Notes under the pieces: model-generated
The model's input: the letters and a program-made list of their open reading frames with translations, nothing else
Told to the model about the DNA's origin: nothing
Database searches by the model: none
Source of the DNA: Desulforudis sp.
GTDB lineage: Bacteria; Bacillota; Desulfotomaculia; Desulfotomaculales; Desulforudaceae
Direction of reading: 5' to 3'
Assembly: GCA_019084485.1 (NCBI GenBank)
Contig: JAHRFU010000018.1
Location: 1-47,047, forward strand
Length of the DNA: 47,047 nucleotides
Position numbers and translations under genes: made by a program
Shown here: positions 33,890-43,585 of the stretch, piece after piece
How the letters are laid out: the number at the start of each line of letters is the position of its first letter
Numbering within the stretch: position 1 is the first letter of the stretch

Positions 33890-34945
33890 TTGTCTAATCG
33901 GTCGCATGATCAAAAAGAACGAAGCAGTGCTCAAGGTGTAATGGGTTCGGTGATGGGCTTCGTTGGCTTGCTAACTGTTCTGTTGGCCGTTGTCGGTCTG
34001 TCCGTAAGCCTCAGTCTGGGACCGGCCTCGTCCGCAAATGGTGATCCTGCTCACCTCGAGATTCCGCGTAACGCTTCAACCGCCGATATCGCCTTGGTGC
34101 TTAAGGAAGAGGGACTGATCCGTAATCCGCTGCTCTTTCGCCTGTACGCCCGGTATGTCGGTGCGGACGGGACCTTGCAGGCGGGACTTTTTGCGGTGCC
34201 GCGCGGTCTTTCCGTAGCTGAGATTCTCGATGTGCTCCGTACCAGCCAAGTCAGCTATTCCTCAGTAACCATACCGGAAGGCTACAATACCGCGCAGATA
34301 GCCGATCTGCTTGTGGCAAAGGGACTCGTCACCGAGGACGAGTTCTGGGCTGCGGTTATCGACAGCGAATATCCTTACGCCTATATCGAAGACCTTCCCC
34401 GCGATGAGCGACGCCTGGAAGGGTACCTTTTTCCTGACACCTACCTGATTCACGAGGGAGCTTCCAGCCGTGAGATCATTTCGGTGATGCTGACCCGGTT
34501 CAACCGGGAGGCAAAGAAACTGGATCTGAGTGAGAAGGCGCGTGAGGCTGGGATGAGCCTCCATGAGCTGGTCACGATTGCTTCGATGCTGGAGAAAGAA
34601 GCTAGTACGGAAAGTGACCGAAAACTGATCAGCGGGGTAATCCAGAAGCGAATGGATATCGGTATGCCGCTACAGATTTGCTTTACCGTGATTTACGCCT
34701 TGGGTGATCCGACCAAGCAGGTTGTGCTTTATGAGGATCTGCAGATTCAGTCACCCTACAACACCTATCTGCACCTCGGTCTCCCACCGGGTCCCATCGC
34801 CAATCCCGGTTCGGTAGCCCTCCGGGCCGCGCTCGAACCGACCGCCTCCAACTACCTCTATTACCTGGCCAAGTCTGACGGCAGCCACGTTTTCTCACGC
34901 ACCCTGGCCGAACATAACGCTGCGAAGGTCAAGTACATCCAGTAA
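33890..34945 (+). CDS. mltG: Endolytic transglycosylase MltG (YceG)
   Basis: A 351-residue membrane-anchored enzyme that cuts nascent glycan strands. One N-terminal membrane segment (about 18-45), a LysM-like region (about 55-120) and the YceG catalytic domain follow. The catalytic glutamate is E235 in ASMLEKEAS. EGYLFPDTYLI and PYNTYLHLGLPPGPIANPG are typical. One oddity: the usual aspartate motif after MPLQ (LQxDxTV) reads LQICFTV here. TTG 33890 has GGAG upstream. It has its own promoter and stands upstream of a PBP gene after a 420-base gap. Confidence 0.93.
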   Translation: MSNRSHDQKERSSAQGVMGSVMGFVGLLTVLLAVVGLSVSLSLGPASSANGDPAHLEIPRNASTADIALVLKEEGLIRNPLLFRLYARYVGADGTLQAGLFAVPRGLSVAEILDVLRTSQVSYSSVTIPEGYNTAQIADLLVAKGLVTEDEFWAAVIDSEYPYAYIEDLPRDERRLEGYLFPDTYLIHEGASSREIISVMLTRFNREAKKLDLSEKAREAGMSLHELVTIASMLEKEASTESDRKLISGVIQKRMDIGMPLQICFTVIYALGDPTKQVVLYEDLQIQSPYNTYLHLGLPPGPIANPGSVALRAALEPTASNYLYYLAKSDGSHVFSRTLAEHNAAKVKYIQ

Positions 34946-35152
34946 GCTCCCCTTCAAAACACCAACACACGATAGGTGCAGTGCGCGCTGAGGGTATTGC
35001 CGGAACAAACGATAGGGAGACTTGTTATGACAACACGCCTTCGGGGCTCTCGAACTTTGAAACGCTTGTATTTTGTTACGAATCTAGGGAAGCCTCAATT
35101 GAACTGTGTCCAATCAAAAATGCGCAGTGAGCCGCGGATCAGCGTCGACCGC
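34946..35152. other. Non-coding stretch after mltG
   Basis: No convincing gene. A frame from 34976 to 35266 runs into the dispersed repeat and has no recognisable protein features. GATAGGGAGACTTGTTATG at 35011-35029 looks like a ribosome site and start, but the frame it opens is the same poor one. Probably relic sequence. Confidence 0.4.
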
Positions 35153-35288
35153 CTGTCCCCGATTCCTCGCCCGAGGCGAACGAGTAGATTCCTCTGTCAC
35201 GTACGTGTTGTGCAGGCAATCCCTCAGGAAAGCGCACAGCACCTTCACAAAAACTTTCATCATTGATTGTGCCGGTCGTTGACCGGCG
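35153..35288 (+). repeat. Dispersed repeat, copy B
   Basis: The second copy of the element at 227-355, same orientation and about 80% alike by eye. It ends in a perfect hairpin GCCGGTC-gtt-GACCGGC (35271-35287), of which copy A keeps a decayed form. There is no open frame in common. Confidence 0.7.
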
Positions 35289-35330
35289 ACTATGCCGGTA
35301 TGCCCCCCGATTGTTCAGGAAAAAATATAA

Positions 35331-35351
35331 AAAAGGGGACTAGCCCCTTTT
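35331..35351. repeat. REP-like palindrome before the PBP gene
   Basis: AAAAGGGG-actag-CCCCTTTT is a perfect 8-bp stem with A and T tails, so it could act as a bidirectional terminator. It is 16 bases before the PBP start codon. Confidence 0.55.
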
Positions 35352-35367
35352 CTTTCGGGAGGCTGTT

Positions 35368-37062
35368 TTGGCACACCACAGGCGGGTTTACCTTATGTTA
35401 GCCGGTTTTATACTGGTCGCTGCTTTGACGGGCGGCCGTCTGGTCATGCTACAGCTGGGGGAACACGCCGATCTGGCTTTGGCCGCCTCAGCCCAGAACT
35501 CGATCGAAGTGTCCTTGGAGGAGTATCCCCGGGGCCGGATCCTCGACCGAAACGGGCAGTCCCTGACCGGCACCTACAGTACAGACCGCATTGTGGTCGT
35601 TCCGCACTACATTGCCGAACCGGAACTGATGGCAAGAACCCTAGCCCGAATTCTTGAAGTGGATGCCGCTGATGTCGCGCCCCGGCTTGAGGTGCCGGGT
35701 GTACTACCCTATCCATTGTCACCGGAGCAGAGCAACTTAATCCGGGGACTCCGTTCACGCGGACTCCTGGTCGTGCCGGTGATGCTGCGCTACGGGGATC
35801 AGGCCTTAGCTCCACACATTACGGGGCACCTCGGGAAGATCTACTCAGATCAGGAATTGCACGAACTGCGGACAGCGGGAGGAAGAGGTTACCGACTCGA
35901 CGATTGGGTGGGTAAGACCGGTGTGGAACGGCTCTATGAGCGGTACCTGCACGGTGAACGTCCGACAGCACTCGTCCGGACGTACCGTGATGCGACCGGG
36001 CGGCCCCTTCCCGGTCTGGACATGGTGGTGGAACAAAGGGACGATGTACGAGCAGACATCATTCTCACTCTGGATGCTGAAATCCAGCGGGCCGTGGAAG
36101 AGGTCCTGGCCGCGAACCCGCAACGCGGGGCGGTGGTGGTGTCCGATGTGAAGACTGGGGATATTGTGGCTGCAGCTTCGTACCCGAACTATGCGGCCAG
36201 TGACCCCGTTGCTTCGACCGGCGGTGAGGGGGCCGAAGCAGAGATTTTCTTTGACCGCACCTTGGCGCTGTATCAGCCCGGATCCATATTCAAGATTGTA
36301 GTCGCTGCGGCAGCGCTAGAAGCCGCAGTCGCGGATTTGGAGACCACGTTTACGTGCGGTGGGAAAAAAGACCCCCTGATCACCTGCTGGCACACTGATG
36401 GCCACGCGGACATCAATTTGGCCAGAGCTTTTGCGGAATCCTGCAACCCCTTCTTCGCGAAACTAGGGTTAGCCGTTGGGGCACAAACTCTAGCCGAGTA
36501 TGCCGTCAGCCTGGGTCTGTCCGATCAAACCATTATCGGCTATCAGTACGAACGAGACATGAGACAGAACTTCGACTTGATAAAGGAGCCGTACAACCTG
36601 GTAAACGCCAGCCTGGGTCAGGGACCGGTCCTGCTTTCCCCCGTGCAGGTTAACGCCCTGGTAGCGGCCATTGCCAATGACGGTGTTTACCACACTCCAC
36701 GCTTGGTATCCCGAGTCCAGAGAAGTAGCGGAGAGGTATTGTTGGAGTTTCCGTTTGCGGAACCAGAACCGGTAATGAAAGAGGAGACCGCACAGCTGAT
36801 GCGCCGGTTAATGGAAATGGTGACCCAGGACGGTCAAGGGGTACTGGCCTACTTTAACGACGGCGGGAGCGCCGGCAAGACCGGATCTGCGGAGACTGGA
36901 GTAACCGGGCAAATCAATGCTTGGTTTGCCGGGTATTTCCCCCTGGACTCTCCCCGTTATGCGATTACTATTCTGGTTGAAGAGGGAGTCAGCGGCGGTG
37001 TAAGCGCGGCCCCCCTCTTCCGTGAAATCGCCTCGCAAATTAATGCTTTACAGCTACAGTAA
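35368..37062 (+). CDS. Class B penicillin-binding protein (transpeptidase)
   Basis: A 564-residue PBP2/SpoVD-like transpeptidase that cross-links peptidoglycan. It has an N-terminal membrane anchor (about 7-27), a dimerisation domain (PRGRILDRNGQSL from about 54), and the transpeptidase domain with all three active-site motifs: S306-x-x-K309 (PGSIFKIV), S358-C-N360 and K504-T-G506. No PASTA domain is present. Whether it serves vegetative or sporulation wall growth cannot be told. TTG 35368 follows GGGAGG. A REP-like palindrome sits just upstream; no clear sigma-A promoter is seen in the 420-base gap before it. Confidence 0.93.
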   Translation: MAHHRRVYLMLAGFILVAALTGGRLVMLQLGEHADLALAASAQNSIEVSLEEYPRGRILDRNGQSLTGTYSTDRIVVVPHYIAEPELMARTLARILEVDAADVAPRLEVPGVLPYPLSPEQSNLIRGLRSRGLLVVPVMLRYGDQALAPHITGHLGKIYSDQELHELRTAGGRGYRLDDWVGKTGVERLYERYLHGERPTALVRTYRDATGRPLPGLDMVVEQRDDVRADIILTLDAEIQRAVEEVLAANPQRGAVVVSDVKTGDIVAAASYPNYAASDPVASTGGEGAEAEIFFDRTLALYQPGSIFKIVVAAAALEAAVADLETTFTCGGKKDPLITCWHTDGHADINLARAFAESCNPFFAKLGLAVGAQTLAEYAVSLGLSDQTIIGYQYERDMRQNFDLIKEPYNLVNASLGQGPVLLSPVQVNALVAAIANDGVYHTPRLVSRVQRSSGEVLLEFPFAEPEPVMKEETAQLMRRLMEMVTQDGQGVLAYFNDGGSAGKTGSAETGVTGQINAWFAGYFPLDSPRYAITILVEEGVSGGVSAAPLFREIASQINALQLQ

Positions 37063-37178
37063 ATTTTGCTATCTTGACCAGATTGTATTAGAATAAGGAG
37101 ACGGAATTCAGATAGTGGGCATAATCAGAAAATGTCACGCGAAAACTAGGTTTGATCCGGTAAATTAGAACATCTGTA

Positions 37179-37207
37179 TTGCCACCGACATTACTCTATA
37201 TTACAAT
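37179..37207 (+). promoter_or_regulatory. Sigma-A promoter of fmdB/trxA
   Basis: TTGCCA at 37179-37184, an exact 17-base spacer and TACAAT at 37202-37207; the start would be near 37214, about 38 bases before fmdB. Confidence 0.65.
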
Positions 37208-37251
37208 TTAGAAGATTGAAATTCCAGAATTGGCAACAGGGGTGATTGGGA

Positions 37252-37452
37252 ATGCCGATATACGATTTTAAGTGTTACAGCTGTGGTCACCGTTTTACGG
37301 TGTTGCGTTCGGTTTCCGAAAAGGATAACGCCAGCTGTCCAAAGTGCAAGGGCACAGAAGTGAAACAAGTGGTTTCGCCCTTTAGTTTTGGGGGACCAAA
37401 GAAAGAACGTGGTGGCGGATGCGGTTCCGGGGGTTCTTCTGGCGGCGGTTGA
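37252..37452 (+). CDS. FmdB-type zinc-ribbon protein
   Basis: A 66-residue FmdB-family putative regulator, start MPIYDFKCYSCGHRF, zinc ribbon with CYSC and CPKC, then a glycine/serine-rich tail (GGGCGSGGSSGGG). The family was named from a regulator of formamidase genes, but most members are uncharacterised. ATG 37252 has GGGGTG seven bases upstream and gives the family start. Confidence 0.85.
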   Translation: MPIYDFKCYSCGHRFTVLRSVSEKDNASCPKCKGTEVKQVVSPFSFGGPKKERGGGCGSGGSSGGG

Positions 37453-37517
37453 CGGAGGTAAGAAAGGGACGGTCAGTCCCAAAATCTGATATAAGGCAGA
37501 AGGGATGGTCTGAATAA

Positions 37518-37838
37518 ATGGTAATGGAGTTTAACGAAAAGAATTTTGAAGCAGAAGTGCTAAAGAGTGAGGAGCCGGTTCTGGTGGACTTTTGGGCTGC
37601 CTGGTGCGGACCCTGCCGCAGTATGGCGCCGGTGATCGATCAGCTCGCCAGCGAATTTCAGGGTAAGGCGAAGGTCGGCAAACTGAATGTTGACGAGAAT
37701 CAGTCTCTGGCTACCAAATACGGAATTAAGGGTATCCCGACCCTGCTCTTCTTCAAGGCTGGGGAAGTGGTGGATCAAGAAGTGGGTTATACAGCCAAGG
37801 ACGTTATTGAGGGCAAGCTTAACCGGATTATGGAGTAG
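37518..37838 (+). CDS. trxA: Thioredoxin
   Basis: A 106-residue thioredoxin with active site W29-C30-G-P-C33 in FWAAWCGPCRSM and the cis-proline in GIKGIPTLLFF. Normal length. It reduces disulfides in the cytoplasm. It is 65 bases after fmdB and 10 bases before a heavy-metal-binding protein, so the three probably share a transcript. The start is ATG 37518; ATG 37524 is an alternative, as the ribosome site (AGAAGGGATGG) is spaced loosely. Confidence 0.96.
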   Translation: MVMEFNEKNFEAEVLKSEEPVLVDFWAAWCGPCRSMAPVIDQLASEFQGKAKVGKLNVDENQSLATKYGIKGIPTLLFFKAGEVVDQEVGYTAKDVIEGKLNRIME

Positions 37839-37848
37839 TCTTTAGACA

Positions 37849-38058
37849 ATGATCGAAGTCGTTTTGCAGATCAGCGGGATGAGTTGTCCGCATTGCAGAC
37901 AGGCTGTGGAGAAGGCTTTATCTGCAGTTCCTGGTGTGCAATCGGTAAACGTGGATCTTGACCAGAGTCTGGCCCGAGTTTCGGTAGCGGACAGTGTTGC
38001 ATGCTCTGCTTTGGTGGATGCTGTGCAGCATGCAGGTTTCTCCGTTCTGGATATCTAA
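37849..38058 (+). CDS. Heavy-metal-associated domain protein (CopZ-like)
   Basis: A 69-residue HMA-fold protein with the metal motif GMSCPHC (C13 and C16), typical of copper chaperones. The order beta-alpha-beta is clear (VLQISGM, QAVEKALSAVPGVQSVNVDL, ACSALVDAVQHAGF). No copper ATPase is nearby, so the partner is unknown. ATG 37849 lies 10 bases after trxA. Confidence 0.9.
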   Translation: MIEVVLQISGMSCPHCRQAVEKALSAVPGVQSVNVDLDQSLARVSVADSVACSALVDAVQHAGFSVLDI

Positions 38059-38103
38059 TCCGCGCCTGGTTTGCATCCGGACTGGGAGAAAATGCTTGGA
38101 ACC

Positions 38104-38132
38104 TTGTCTTTGGATTATTTCTATGTTATAAT
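38104..38132 (+). promoter_or_regulatory. Sigma-A promoter of the rimP-nusA-infB operon
   Basis: TTGTCT at 38104-38109, an exact 17-base spacer and perfect TATAAT at 38127-38132. Confidence 0.8.
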
Positions 38133-38167
38133 ACGTCTGGCCTGCGCGAGATTTCTGTTGTTTTTCC

Positions 38168-38195
38168 GAAGGAGTGGGTATAGCCCCACTCCTTC
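38168..38195 (+). other. Leader hairpin upstream of rimP
   Basis: GAAGGAGTGGG-tatagc-CCCACTCCTTC is a perfect 11-bp stem in the leader between promoter and rimP, about 20 bases before the ribosome site. No T-run follows, so it may be an RNA-stability or protein-binding element rather than a terminator. Confidence 0.6.
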
Positions 38196-38234
38196 TCATT
38201 AGAATACTCACCACTCCAAGGAGGAATTGCATCG

Positions 38235-38699
38235 GTGGGCAATAAACGGGTTGCCGATACGGTGGCTACCCTGACTGAGGCCGTATACGACAATCACCAC
38301 GTAGAACCGGTTGAAATCGAGTATGTTAAAGAGGGAGACAACTGGTACCTCCGAATCTACATTGACAAGCCCGAAGGAATCACACTTGACGACTGTCAGG
38401 CTGTTTCCAGAGACATTGACGAGATTCTGGATGCACACGAGGATATCTTCCCCCATACCTACTTCCTTGAGGTTTCCTCTCCTGGGGCGGAACGGCCCTT
38501 GAAGAATCGTGAGGATTATATCCGCTTTGCGGGTCACCTGATAACTGTAAAGACCTATACTCCCCTTAATGGCTGCAAAAAGTTTACTGGTGTTCTCCAG
38601 CACAGTGACGACAACGGTGTACTCTTGCGCGTGTCTGAGGAAGATGTGTCTGTTCCGTGGGAAAACTTGGCCGCTGCCAAGCTGGCGCTTGAAATCTAG
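38235..38699 (+). CDS. rimP: Ribosome maturation factor RimP
   Basis: A 154-residue RimP that helps mature the 30S subunit. N-terminal KH-like domain (VEIEYVKEGDNWYLRIYIDK, with DDCQAVSRDIDEILD) and C-terminal SH3-like domain (FLEVSSPGAERPLKNREDYI) are both complete. GTG 38235 has AAGGAGG upstream. First gene of the nusA-infB operon, the standard bacterial order. Confidence 0.96.
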   Translation: MGNKRVADTVATLTEAVYDNHHVEPVEIEYVKEGDNWYLRIYIDKPEGITLDDCQAVSRDIDEILDAHEDIFPHTYFLEVSSPGAERPLKNREDYIRFAGHLITVKTYTPLNGCKKFTGVLQHSDDNGVLLRVSEEDVSVPWENLAAAKLALEI

Positions 38700-38723
38700 C
38701 CGTTTCTCAGGAGGCCTGAACTG

Positions 38724-39914
38724 ATGAATACAGAGTTTTTATCCGCCCTTCGCGATTTAGAGAAGGAAAAAGGGATTACGGTTGAGGTGCTGCTCGAGGC
38801 GATCGAGGCGGCACTGCTGTCCGCATACCGACGGGACTTTGGCACTTCCCAAAATGCCAGGGTTACAATTGACCGGGACACCGGTTATTTTAAGGTTTAT
38901 GCTAGACGAACCGTAGTCGAAGAGGTTGAGGATCCGATTGTAGAAATCTCCTTGGAAGAAGCCCGCCAGAAGGATCCCTCATATGATCCGGGCGACGCCG
39001 TTGAATTTGAAATCACCCCGCAAAATTTTGGGCGCATCGCGGCCCAGACTGCGAAGCAGGTGGTGGTTCAGCGCATCCGGGAGGCCGAACGCAATCTGGT
39101 CTTTGAGGAGTTTGCCGACCGCGAAGGGGATATCATTAACGGTATTGTCCAGCGTATCGAACAGCGTAGCGTTTACATTGAGTTGGGTAAGGCCGAAGCC
39201 GTGCTACCGCCCCAGGAGCAGATGCCCCGTGAGGACTATCGCTATGGTTCACGGGTTCGGGCTTACATCGTGGAGGTCAAGAAGACCACCAAGGGTCCCT
39301 TGATTCTGGTGTCCCGCACCCATCCGGGTCTGCTCAAGCGTTTGTTTGAAATGGAAGTTCCCGAACTACAGGATGGCATCGTCGAGCTTAAGGCGATTGC
39401 CCGGGAAGCCGGAATCCGCTCCAAGATTGCAGTATACTCCAAGGACGAAAACATTGACCCGGTCGGGGCTTGTGTAGGACCCAGGGGTATCCGGGTACAA
39501 TCCATTGTGAATGAACTCAACGGCGAAAAAATTGATATCGTGAAATGGAGTAACGATCCCTCGAAGTTCGTGGCCAATTCCTTGAGTCCGGCTAAGGTTA
39601 TCGCTGTTGAGGTCTGGGAAGAAGAGAAGATCGCCCGGGTGATCGTCCCTGACTACCAGTTGTCCTTAGCGATTGGGAGAGAAGGCCAGAACGCCCGGTT
39701 GGCGGCCAAGCTCACTGGTTGGAAGATTGATATTAAGAACGAATCGCAAATGGCGGAGATCTACCAGGAGTATATGGACCAGGGTTACGGACAAGAAGAA
39801 TTTGAACCGGAAGCAGAATACACTGAAGCAACTGAAGCCACCGAACCAACCGAAGACACTGAGGCAACTGAAGCCCAACTACAGGACAACGATGACCCGT
39901 CTAACCAAGTTTAG
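38724..39914 (+). CDS. nusA: Transcription termination/antitermination factor NusA
   Basis: A 396-residue NusA of the Firmicute type: N-terminal polymerase-binding domain (1-125), S1 domain (about 130-200), and KH1/KH2 (about 205-345, [38 protein letters not shown]). The acidic repeat domains of proteobacterial NusA are absent. The tail is unusual: a low-complexity acidic/threonine run ([18 protein letters not shown]). ATG 38724 follows CAGGAGG. It pauses or terminates RNA polymerase. Confidence 0.96.
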   Translation: MNTEFLSALRDLEKEKGITVEVLLEAIEAALLSAYRRDFGTSQNARVTIDRDTGYFKVYARRTVVEEVEDPIVEISLEEARQKDPSYDPGDAVEFEITPQNFGRIAAQTAKQVVVQRIREAERNLVFEEFADREGDIINGIVQRIEQRSVYIELGKAEAVLPPQEQMPREDYRYGSRVRAYIVEVKKTTKGPLILVSRTHPGLLKRLFEMEVPELQDGIVELKAIAREAGIRSKIAVYSKDENIDPVGACVGPRGIRVQSIVNELNGEKIDIVKWSNDPSKFVANSLSPAKVIAVEVWEEEKIARVIVPDYQLSLAIGREGQNARLAAKLTGWKIDIKNESQMAEIYQEYMDQGYGQEEFEPEAEYTEATEATEPTEDTEATEAQLQDNDDPSNQV

Positions 39915-39946
39915 GCGTTTCAATATATGACCAGGGAGGCATTCCG

Positions 39947-40258
39947 ATGCGCAAGGTGAAGAAGCTCCCGATGCGGATGTGTGTAGCTTGCCGGGAGATG
40001 CGTACCAAGCGCGAGTTGATTCGGCTGGTTAGGACAGCGGAAGGCTCGGTTGAGATTGACTTTACCGGCAAACGTTCGGGCCGGGGTGCGTATCTCTGCG
40101 CTTCCAGTCGCTGCCTCAATGCTGCCATAAAGGGAGGCCGCCTTGAGAAGAGCCTTCACCGGAGCCTAACTCCAGACGTCATATCCCGGATCCAGGAGGA
40201 GGTTATACGTTATGAGAACGATTCTACAGCTTCTGGGTCTGGGGCAGCGCGCACGTAG
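39947..40258 (+). CDS. ylxR: YlxR/RnpM family RNA-binding protein (DUF448)
   Basis: A 103-residue DUF448 protein; in B. subtilis the family member binds the RNase P RNA. Conserved PMRMCVACREMRTKRELIRL, the GKRSGRGAYLC motif and basic surface are present. The C-terminal 16 residues overlap the next gene by 47 bases, more than usual. ATG 39947 has AGGGAGG upstream. Confidence 0.93.
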   Translation: MRKVKKLPMRMCVACREMRTKRELIRLVRTAEGSVEIDFTGKRSGRGAYLCASSRCLNAAIKGGRLEKSLHRSLTPDVISRIQEEVIRYENDSTASGSGAART

Positions 40259-40520
40259 TGTGGTGTCTGGTGACGAAGGAGTAAGGGCCAAACTCGAGAG
40301 ACGTCAGGCCAGGCTGATCATTATCGCCACAGATGCGGCTGATTCAACGAGACGGGACTTTTCCGTACTTGCCAAGAGGCTTAACGTCCCCTATCTGATT
40401 TCCGAAACAAAGACAGACCTCGGTACTGCCGTTGGTAAGTCTCCGAGGGCGGTGGTGGCATTACTCGATGATAACCTTGTTAAAAGGATACTTGAACTTA
40501 AAACGCCTGAGGATGACTGA
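40212..40520 (+). CDS. ylxQ: L7Ae-family ribosome-associated protein (YlxQ)
   Basis: A 102-residue L7Ae/L30e-fold protein that likely binds kink-turn RNA. ILQLLGLGQRARSVVSGDE, ARLIIIATDAADSTRRDF and VPYLISETKTDLGTAVGK are typical. It is translated from ATG 40212 inside the ylxR frame, with CCAGGAGG just upstream, so the overlap is genuine. Standard nusA-ylxR-ylxQ-infB order. Confidence 0.92.
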   Translation: MRTILQLLGLGQRARSVVSGDEGVRAKLERRQARLIIIATDAADSTRRDFSVLAKRLNVPYLISETKTDLGTAVGKSPRAVVALLDDNLVKRILELKTPEDD

Positions 40521-40547
40521 GGCTAGTGAAACACTGGAGGTGATTCA

Positions 40548-43500
40548 ATGGGGAAAAAACGAGTACACGAGATAGCCAAAGATTTAGACTTGAACAGCAA
40601 GGACATAATCTCGGCCCTTACGGGTTTGGGCGTTGAGGTCAAGTCTCACATGTCCACCGTTGAGACCGGAGAGATAGACAAGCTGTATCAGACCCTCGGT
40701 AAAGCACCGGGCAACCGGCCAACTCCGGCGAAAACGGTAGGCCAGCAGGCTGCAGAGCGGCCTGCCTCACCTAAACCGGATGCGCCCAAAAGGTCTGTTC
40801 GTCTCAGCCAGTATGGACCGGGACTGGTGGATCGGGTTCCGCAGCGTCCGCCGGATCGGCGGTATGTCGACCGGCCGATGCACATCCCGGTACCAATTCC
40901 GAGGGCTGGATCAGAGCAAGAAGTGCTGCAAGAGACGGTACCCAGGGCGGCCGAACCTGGCCCCGCTGCAGGCCGGCCGGTGGCCTCGGAACCGGCACCG
41001 GAACGTACAGAACCGCAGCCGCAGGCCGAACCGGATCGTCCGACCCCGACTGTTACCAGGCCCCCACAGCAACCCAGACCATATGGTCAGGGTGCGCCGC
41101 ATCCGGCACAGCACCGGCCGCATCAGGGAGACCGACCGGCACCCGGCGCCGCCCCCGGCGGCAGGCCTCCACAGTATGGCAATCGTCCGGCACCCGGCGG
41201 GCCTCCGGGCAGACCGCCGCAGTACGGTAATCGTCCGGCACCCGGCGGGCCTCCGGGCAGACTCCCGCAATACGGTAATCGTCCGGCACCTGGCGGGCCT
41301 CCGGGCAGACCGCCACAGTACGGTGGTCGTCCCGCCCCCGGTGGAGCACCTGGTGGACCCCCGCAGTATGGTAATCGTCCGGCACCTGGCGGGCCTCCGG
41401 GCAGGCCTCCGCAGTACGGTGGACGTCCTGCACCTGGTGGACCCCCGCAGTATGGTAATCGTCCGGCACCTGGCGGGCCTCCGGGCAGACTCCCGCAGTA
41501 CGGTGGGCGTCCTGCGCCCGGTGGAGCACCCGGGAGACCCCCGCAGTATGGTGGCCGACCGGCACCCGGCGGACGACCGACCGGTGGGCCGATTCTGAGT
41601 AAGAATATACCCAAACCGCCGGCACAGCTTGAAGCGACAAAGCCGGATAAGGGTGCGGGTCAGCAGCGTTTTGCCGATCGGAAAGAGAAGGGCAAGGGCG
41701 GCGACCGCAGGCGTCCGTGGGAGAAAAAGGGCGCTCGCGAGCAACAGACCCGTACCCGCCACCGCCGTCCGGCCAAACACGATACTCGCTATATTCCGCC
41801 TTCAGAGCGCAAGCCGATTGTCGTTTCCGGTGCGCTTACGGTTAAGGACTTGGCTGAGAAGGCCGGTATTAAGGCTGCAGAGATCATCAAGAAGCTGATG
41901 GCGATGGGCACCATGGCTACGATTAATCAGGAAGTTGATGCTGATACTGCGGTTTTGATTGCCGAGGATCTCGGATTCAATGTCGAGTTTAAGCCTGAAG
42001 TTACGATCGAAGAACGCCTGGAGTTTGAGTCTGAGGAAGATATCGATCCAGAGAACCAGGAAACCAGACCGCCGGTTGTGACCGTGATGGGCCACGTCGA
42101 CCACGGAAAGACTTCACTTCTGGATGCGATCCGGGACGCCAATGTTACCGCCACCGAAGCGGGCGGTATTACCCAGCATATCGGTGCTTACCAGGTGAGG
42201 CATAACTCTAAGCGGATCACCTTTTTGGATACTCCCGGGCATGAGGCCTTCACGGCGATGCGGGCCCGGGGTGCCAGGGTCACTGACATTGCGATCTTAG
42301 TGGTTGCAGCCGACGACGGTGTGAAACCGCAAACAATTGAAGCGCTAAACCACGCTAAAGCGGCTGGTGTGCCGATGGTCGTGGCTATTAATAAGATTGA
42401 TAAACCCGATGCCAATCCAGATAAGGTCAAGCAACAGCTGGTCGAACATGGACTCGTCGCCGAAGAGTGGGGCGGGGAAACCATTTTCGTACCAGTCTCG
42501 GCGATAACCAGAGAAGGCCTAGAAGACCTGCTGGAAATGATTCTGCTTGTGGCCGAAGTCGCAGAGCTCCAGGCCAACCCCAAGCGGGCGGCCCGGGGTA
42601 CGATCGTGGAATCACAGTTGGATAAGGGACGCGGCCCGGTGGCGACCGTGCTCGTCCAGAACGGTACCCTGAATAACGGTGATGCTCTCGTGGCCGGCGG
42701 CGTGTTCGCCCGGGTTCGGGCCATGATCGACCACAAGGGTCGCCGGGTGGTCAAGGCCGGTCCTTCTGCCCCGGTGGAGGTCCTCGGTTTTTCCGAGGTC
42801 CCTGAGGCTGGTGTACCCTTCTACGTGATCGAAGATGAAAAAATGGCCCGGCAGATTGCCGGAAAACGCCAGGAACAGAAACGGGCCGAGGAGCTTAAAG
42901 GCCCGGGACGCCTGTCTCTGGAGGATGTCTTCAAGCGTATCCAGGAGGGCGAAGTCAAGGAACTGCCCCTGATCATTAAGGCCGACGTCCAGGGCTCAGT
43001 GGAAGCTTTGTCTCAATCGCTTGAGAAACTGAGCACGGAGGAAGTGAAAGTGCAACTCGTGCACCAGGGCGTGGGCGCAATCACGGAAACGGACGTGATG
43101 TTGGCTTCGGCTTCAAATGCGATCATTATCGGCTTTAACGTGCGTCCGGATGTTAATGCCCGTAGAGCAACGGAGCAGGAACACGTGGATGTTCGGCTCT
43201 ACCAGGTAATCTATGATGCCACGGCTAACGTCAAGGCCGCGCTCAGCGGACTACTCGATCCGGAATACCGTGAAGTTGTTTTGGGGCATGCTGAAGTGCG
43301 ACAGGTGTTCAAGGCATCGAAGATCGGAACTATTGCCGGTTGCTACGTTGTGGACGGCAAAATCGCCAGGGATGCCAATATCCGTGTGGTGCGTGACGGT
43401 AAGATCGTACACACTGGAAAGCTCGATTCATTAAAGCGTTTCAAAGATGATGCCAAGGAAGTGGCACAGGGTTACGAGTGTGGCCTGACCATCGAACGCT

Positions 43501-43568
43501 ATAACGATGTTGAAGAGGGCGACGAACTGGAGTTCTACATCATCGAAGAAATTGAACGGAAACTGTAA
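40548..43568 (+). CDS. infB: Translation initiation factor IF-2
   Basis: A 1006-residue IF-2, longer than usual because of its linker. An IF2_N domain (1-50, [20 protein letters not shown]) is followed by a Pro/Gly/Arg-rich linker (about 65-345), a basic segment, a second IF2_N domain (about 425-475), the GTPase domain (G1 GHVDHGKT at 515-522, [22 protein letters not shown]) and C1/C2 domains that bind fMet-tRNA. It places initiator tRNA on the 30S subunit. The linker has nine copies of a PQYG-containing repeat, described separately. ATG 40548 has TGGAGGTGA upstream. Confidence 0.97.
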   Translation: MGKKRVHEIAKDLDLNSKDIISALTGLGVEVKSHMSTVETGEIDKLYQTLGKAPGNRPTPAKTVGQQAAERPASPKPDAPKRSVRLSQYGPGLVDRVPQRPPDRRYVDRPMHIPVPIPRAGSEQEVLQETVPRAAEPGPAAGRPVASEPAPERTEPQPQAEPDRPTPTVTRPPQQPRPYGQGAPHPAQHRPHQGDRPAPGAAPGGRPPQYGNRPAPGGPPGRPPQYGNRPAPGGPPGRLPQYGNRPAPGGPPGRPPQYGGRPAPGGAPGGPPQYGNRPAPGGPPGRPPQYGGRPAPGGPPQYGNRPAPGGPPGRLPQYGGRPAPGGAPGRPPQYGGRPAPGGRPTGGPILSKNIPKPPAQLEATKPDKGAGQQRFADRKEKGKGGDRRRPWEKKGAREQQTRTRHRRPAKHDTRYIPPSERKPIVVSGALTVKDLAEKAGIKAAEIIKKLMAMGTMATINQEVDADTAVLIAEDLGFNVEFKPEVTIEERLEFESEEDIDPENQETRPPVVTVMGHVDHGKTSLLDAIRDANVTATEAGGITQHIGAYQVRHNSKRITFLDTPGHEAFTAMRARGARVTDIAILVVAADDGVKPQTIEALNHAKAAGVPMVVAINKIDKPDANPDKVKQQLVEHGLVAEEWGGETIFVPVSAITREGLEDLLEMILLVAEVAELQANPKRAARGTIVESQLDKGRGPVATVLVQNGTLNNGDALVAGGVFARVRAMIDHKGRRVVKAGPSAPVEVLGFSEVPEAGVPFYVIEDEKMARQIAGKRQEQKRAEELKGPGRLSLEDVFKRIQEGEVKELPLIIKADVQGSVEALSQSLEKLSTEEVKVQLVHQGVGAITETDVMLASASNAIIIGFNVRPDVNARRATEQEHVDVRLYQVIYDATANVKAALSGLLDPEYREVVLGHAEVRQVFKASKIGTIAGCYVVDGKIARDANIRVVRDGKIVHTGKLDSLKRFKDDAKEVAQGYECGLTIERYNDVEEGDELEFYIIEEIERKL
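41138..41580 (+). repeat. In-frame tandem repeat within infB
   Basis: Nine PQYG-centred copies of a roughly 16-residue (48-bp) unit, consensus [16 protein letters not shown], with shorter copies lacking GGPPGR. Copies differ by small synonymous and replacement changes (R/L, N/G, P/A), so they are not recent identical expansions. The reverse strand also stays open through the array, a shadow of the GC-rich repeat. Confidence 0.95.
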
Positions 43569-43585
43569 CCCGGGGGTGCATTGCT

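Noticed and set aside
34976-35266. 96-codon plus-strand frame after mltG
   Set aside because: It runs through the dispersed repeat, has no domain-like features and is not matched by a frame in copy A.
41123-41614. 163-codon reverse-strand frame rich in [13 protein letters not shown] repeats, and longer overlapping frames at 40911-41780
   Set aside because: It is a shadow of the GC-rich infB repeat; infB is certain on the plus strand.
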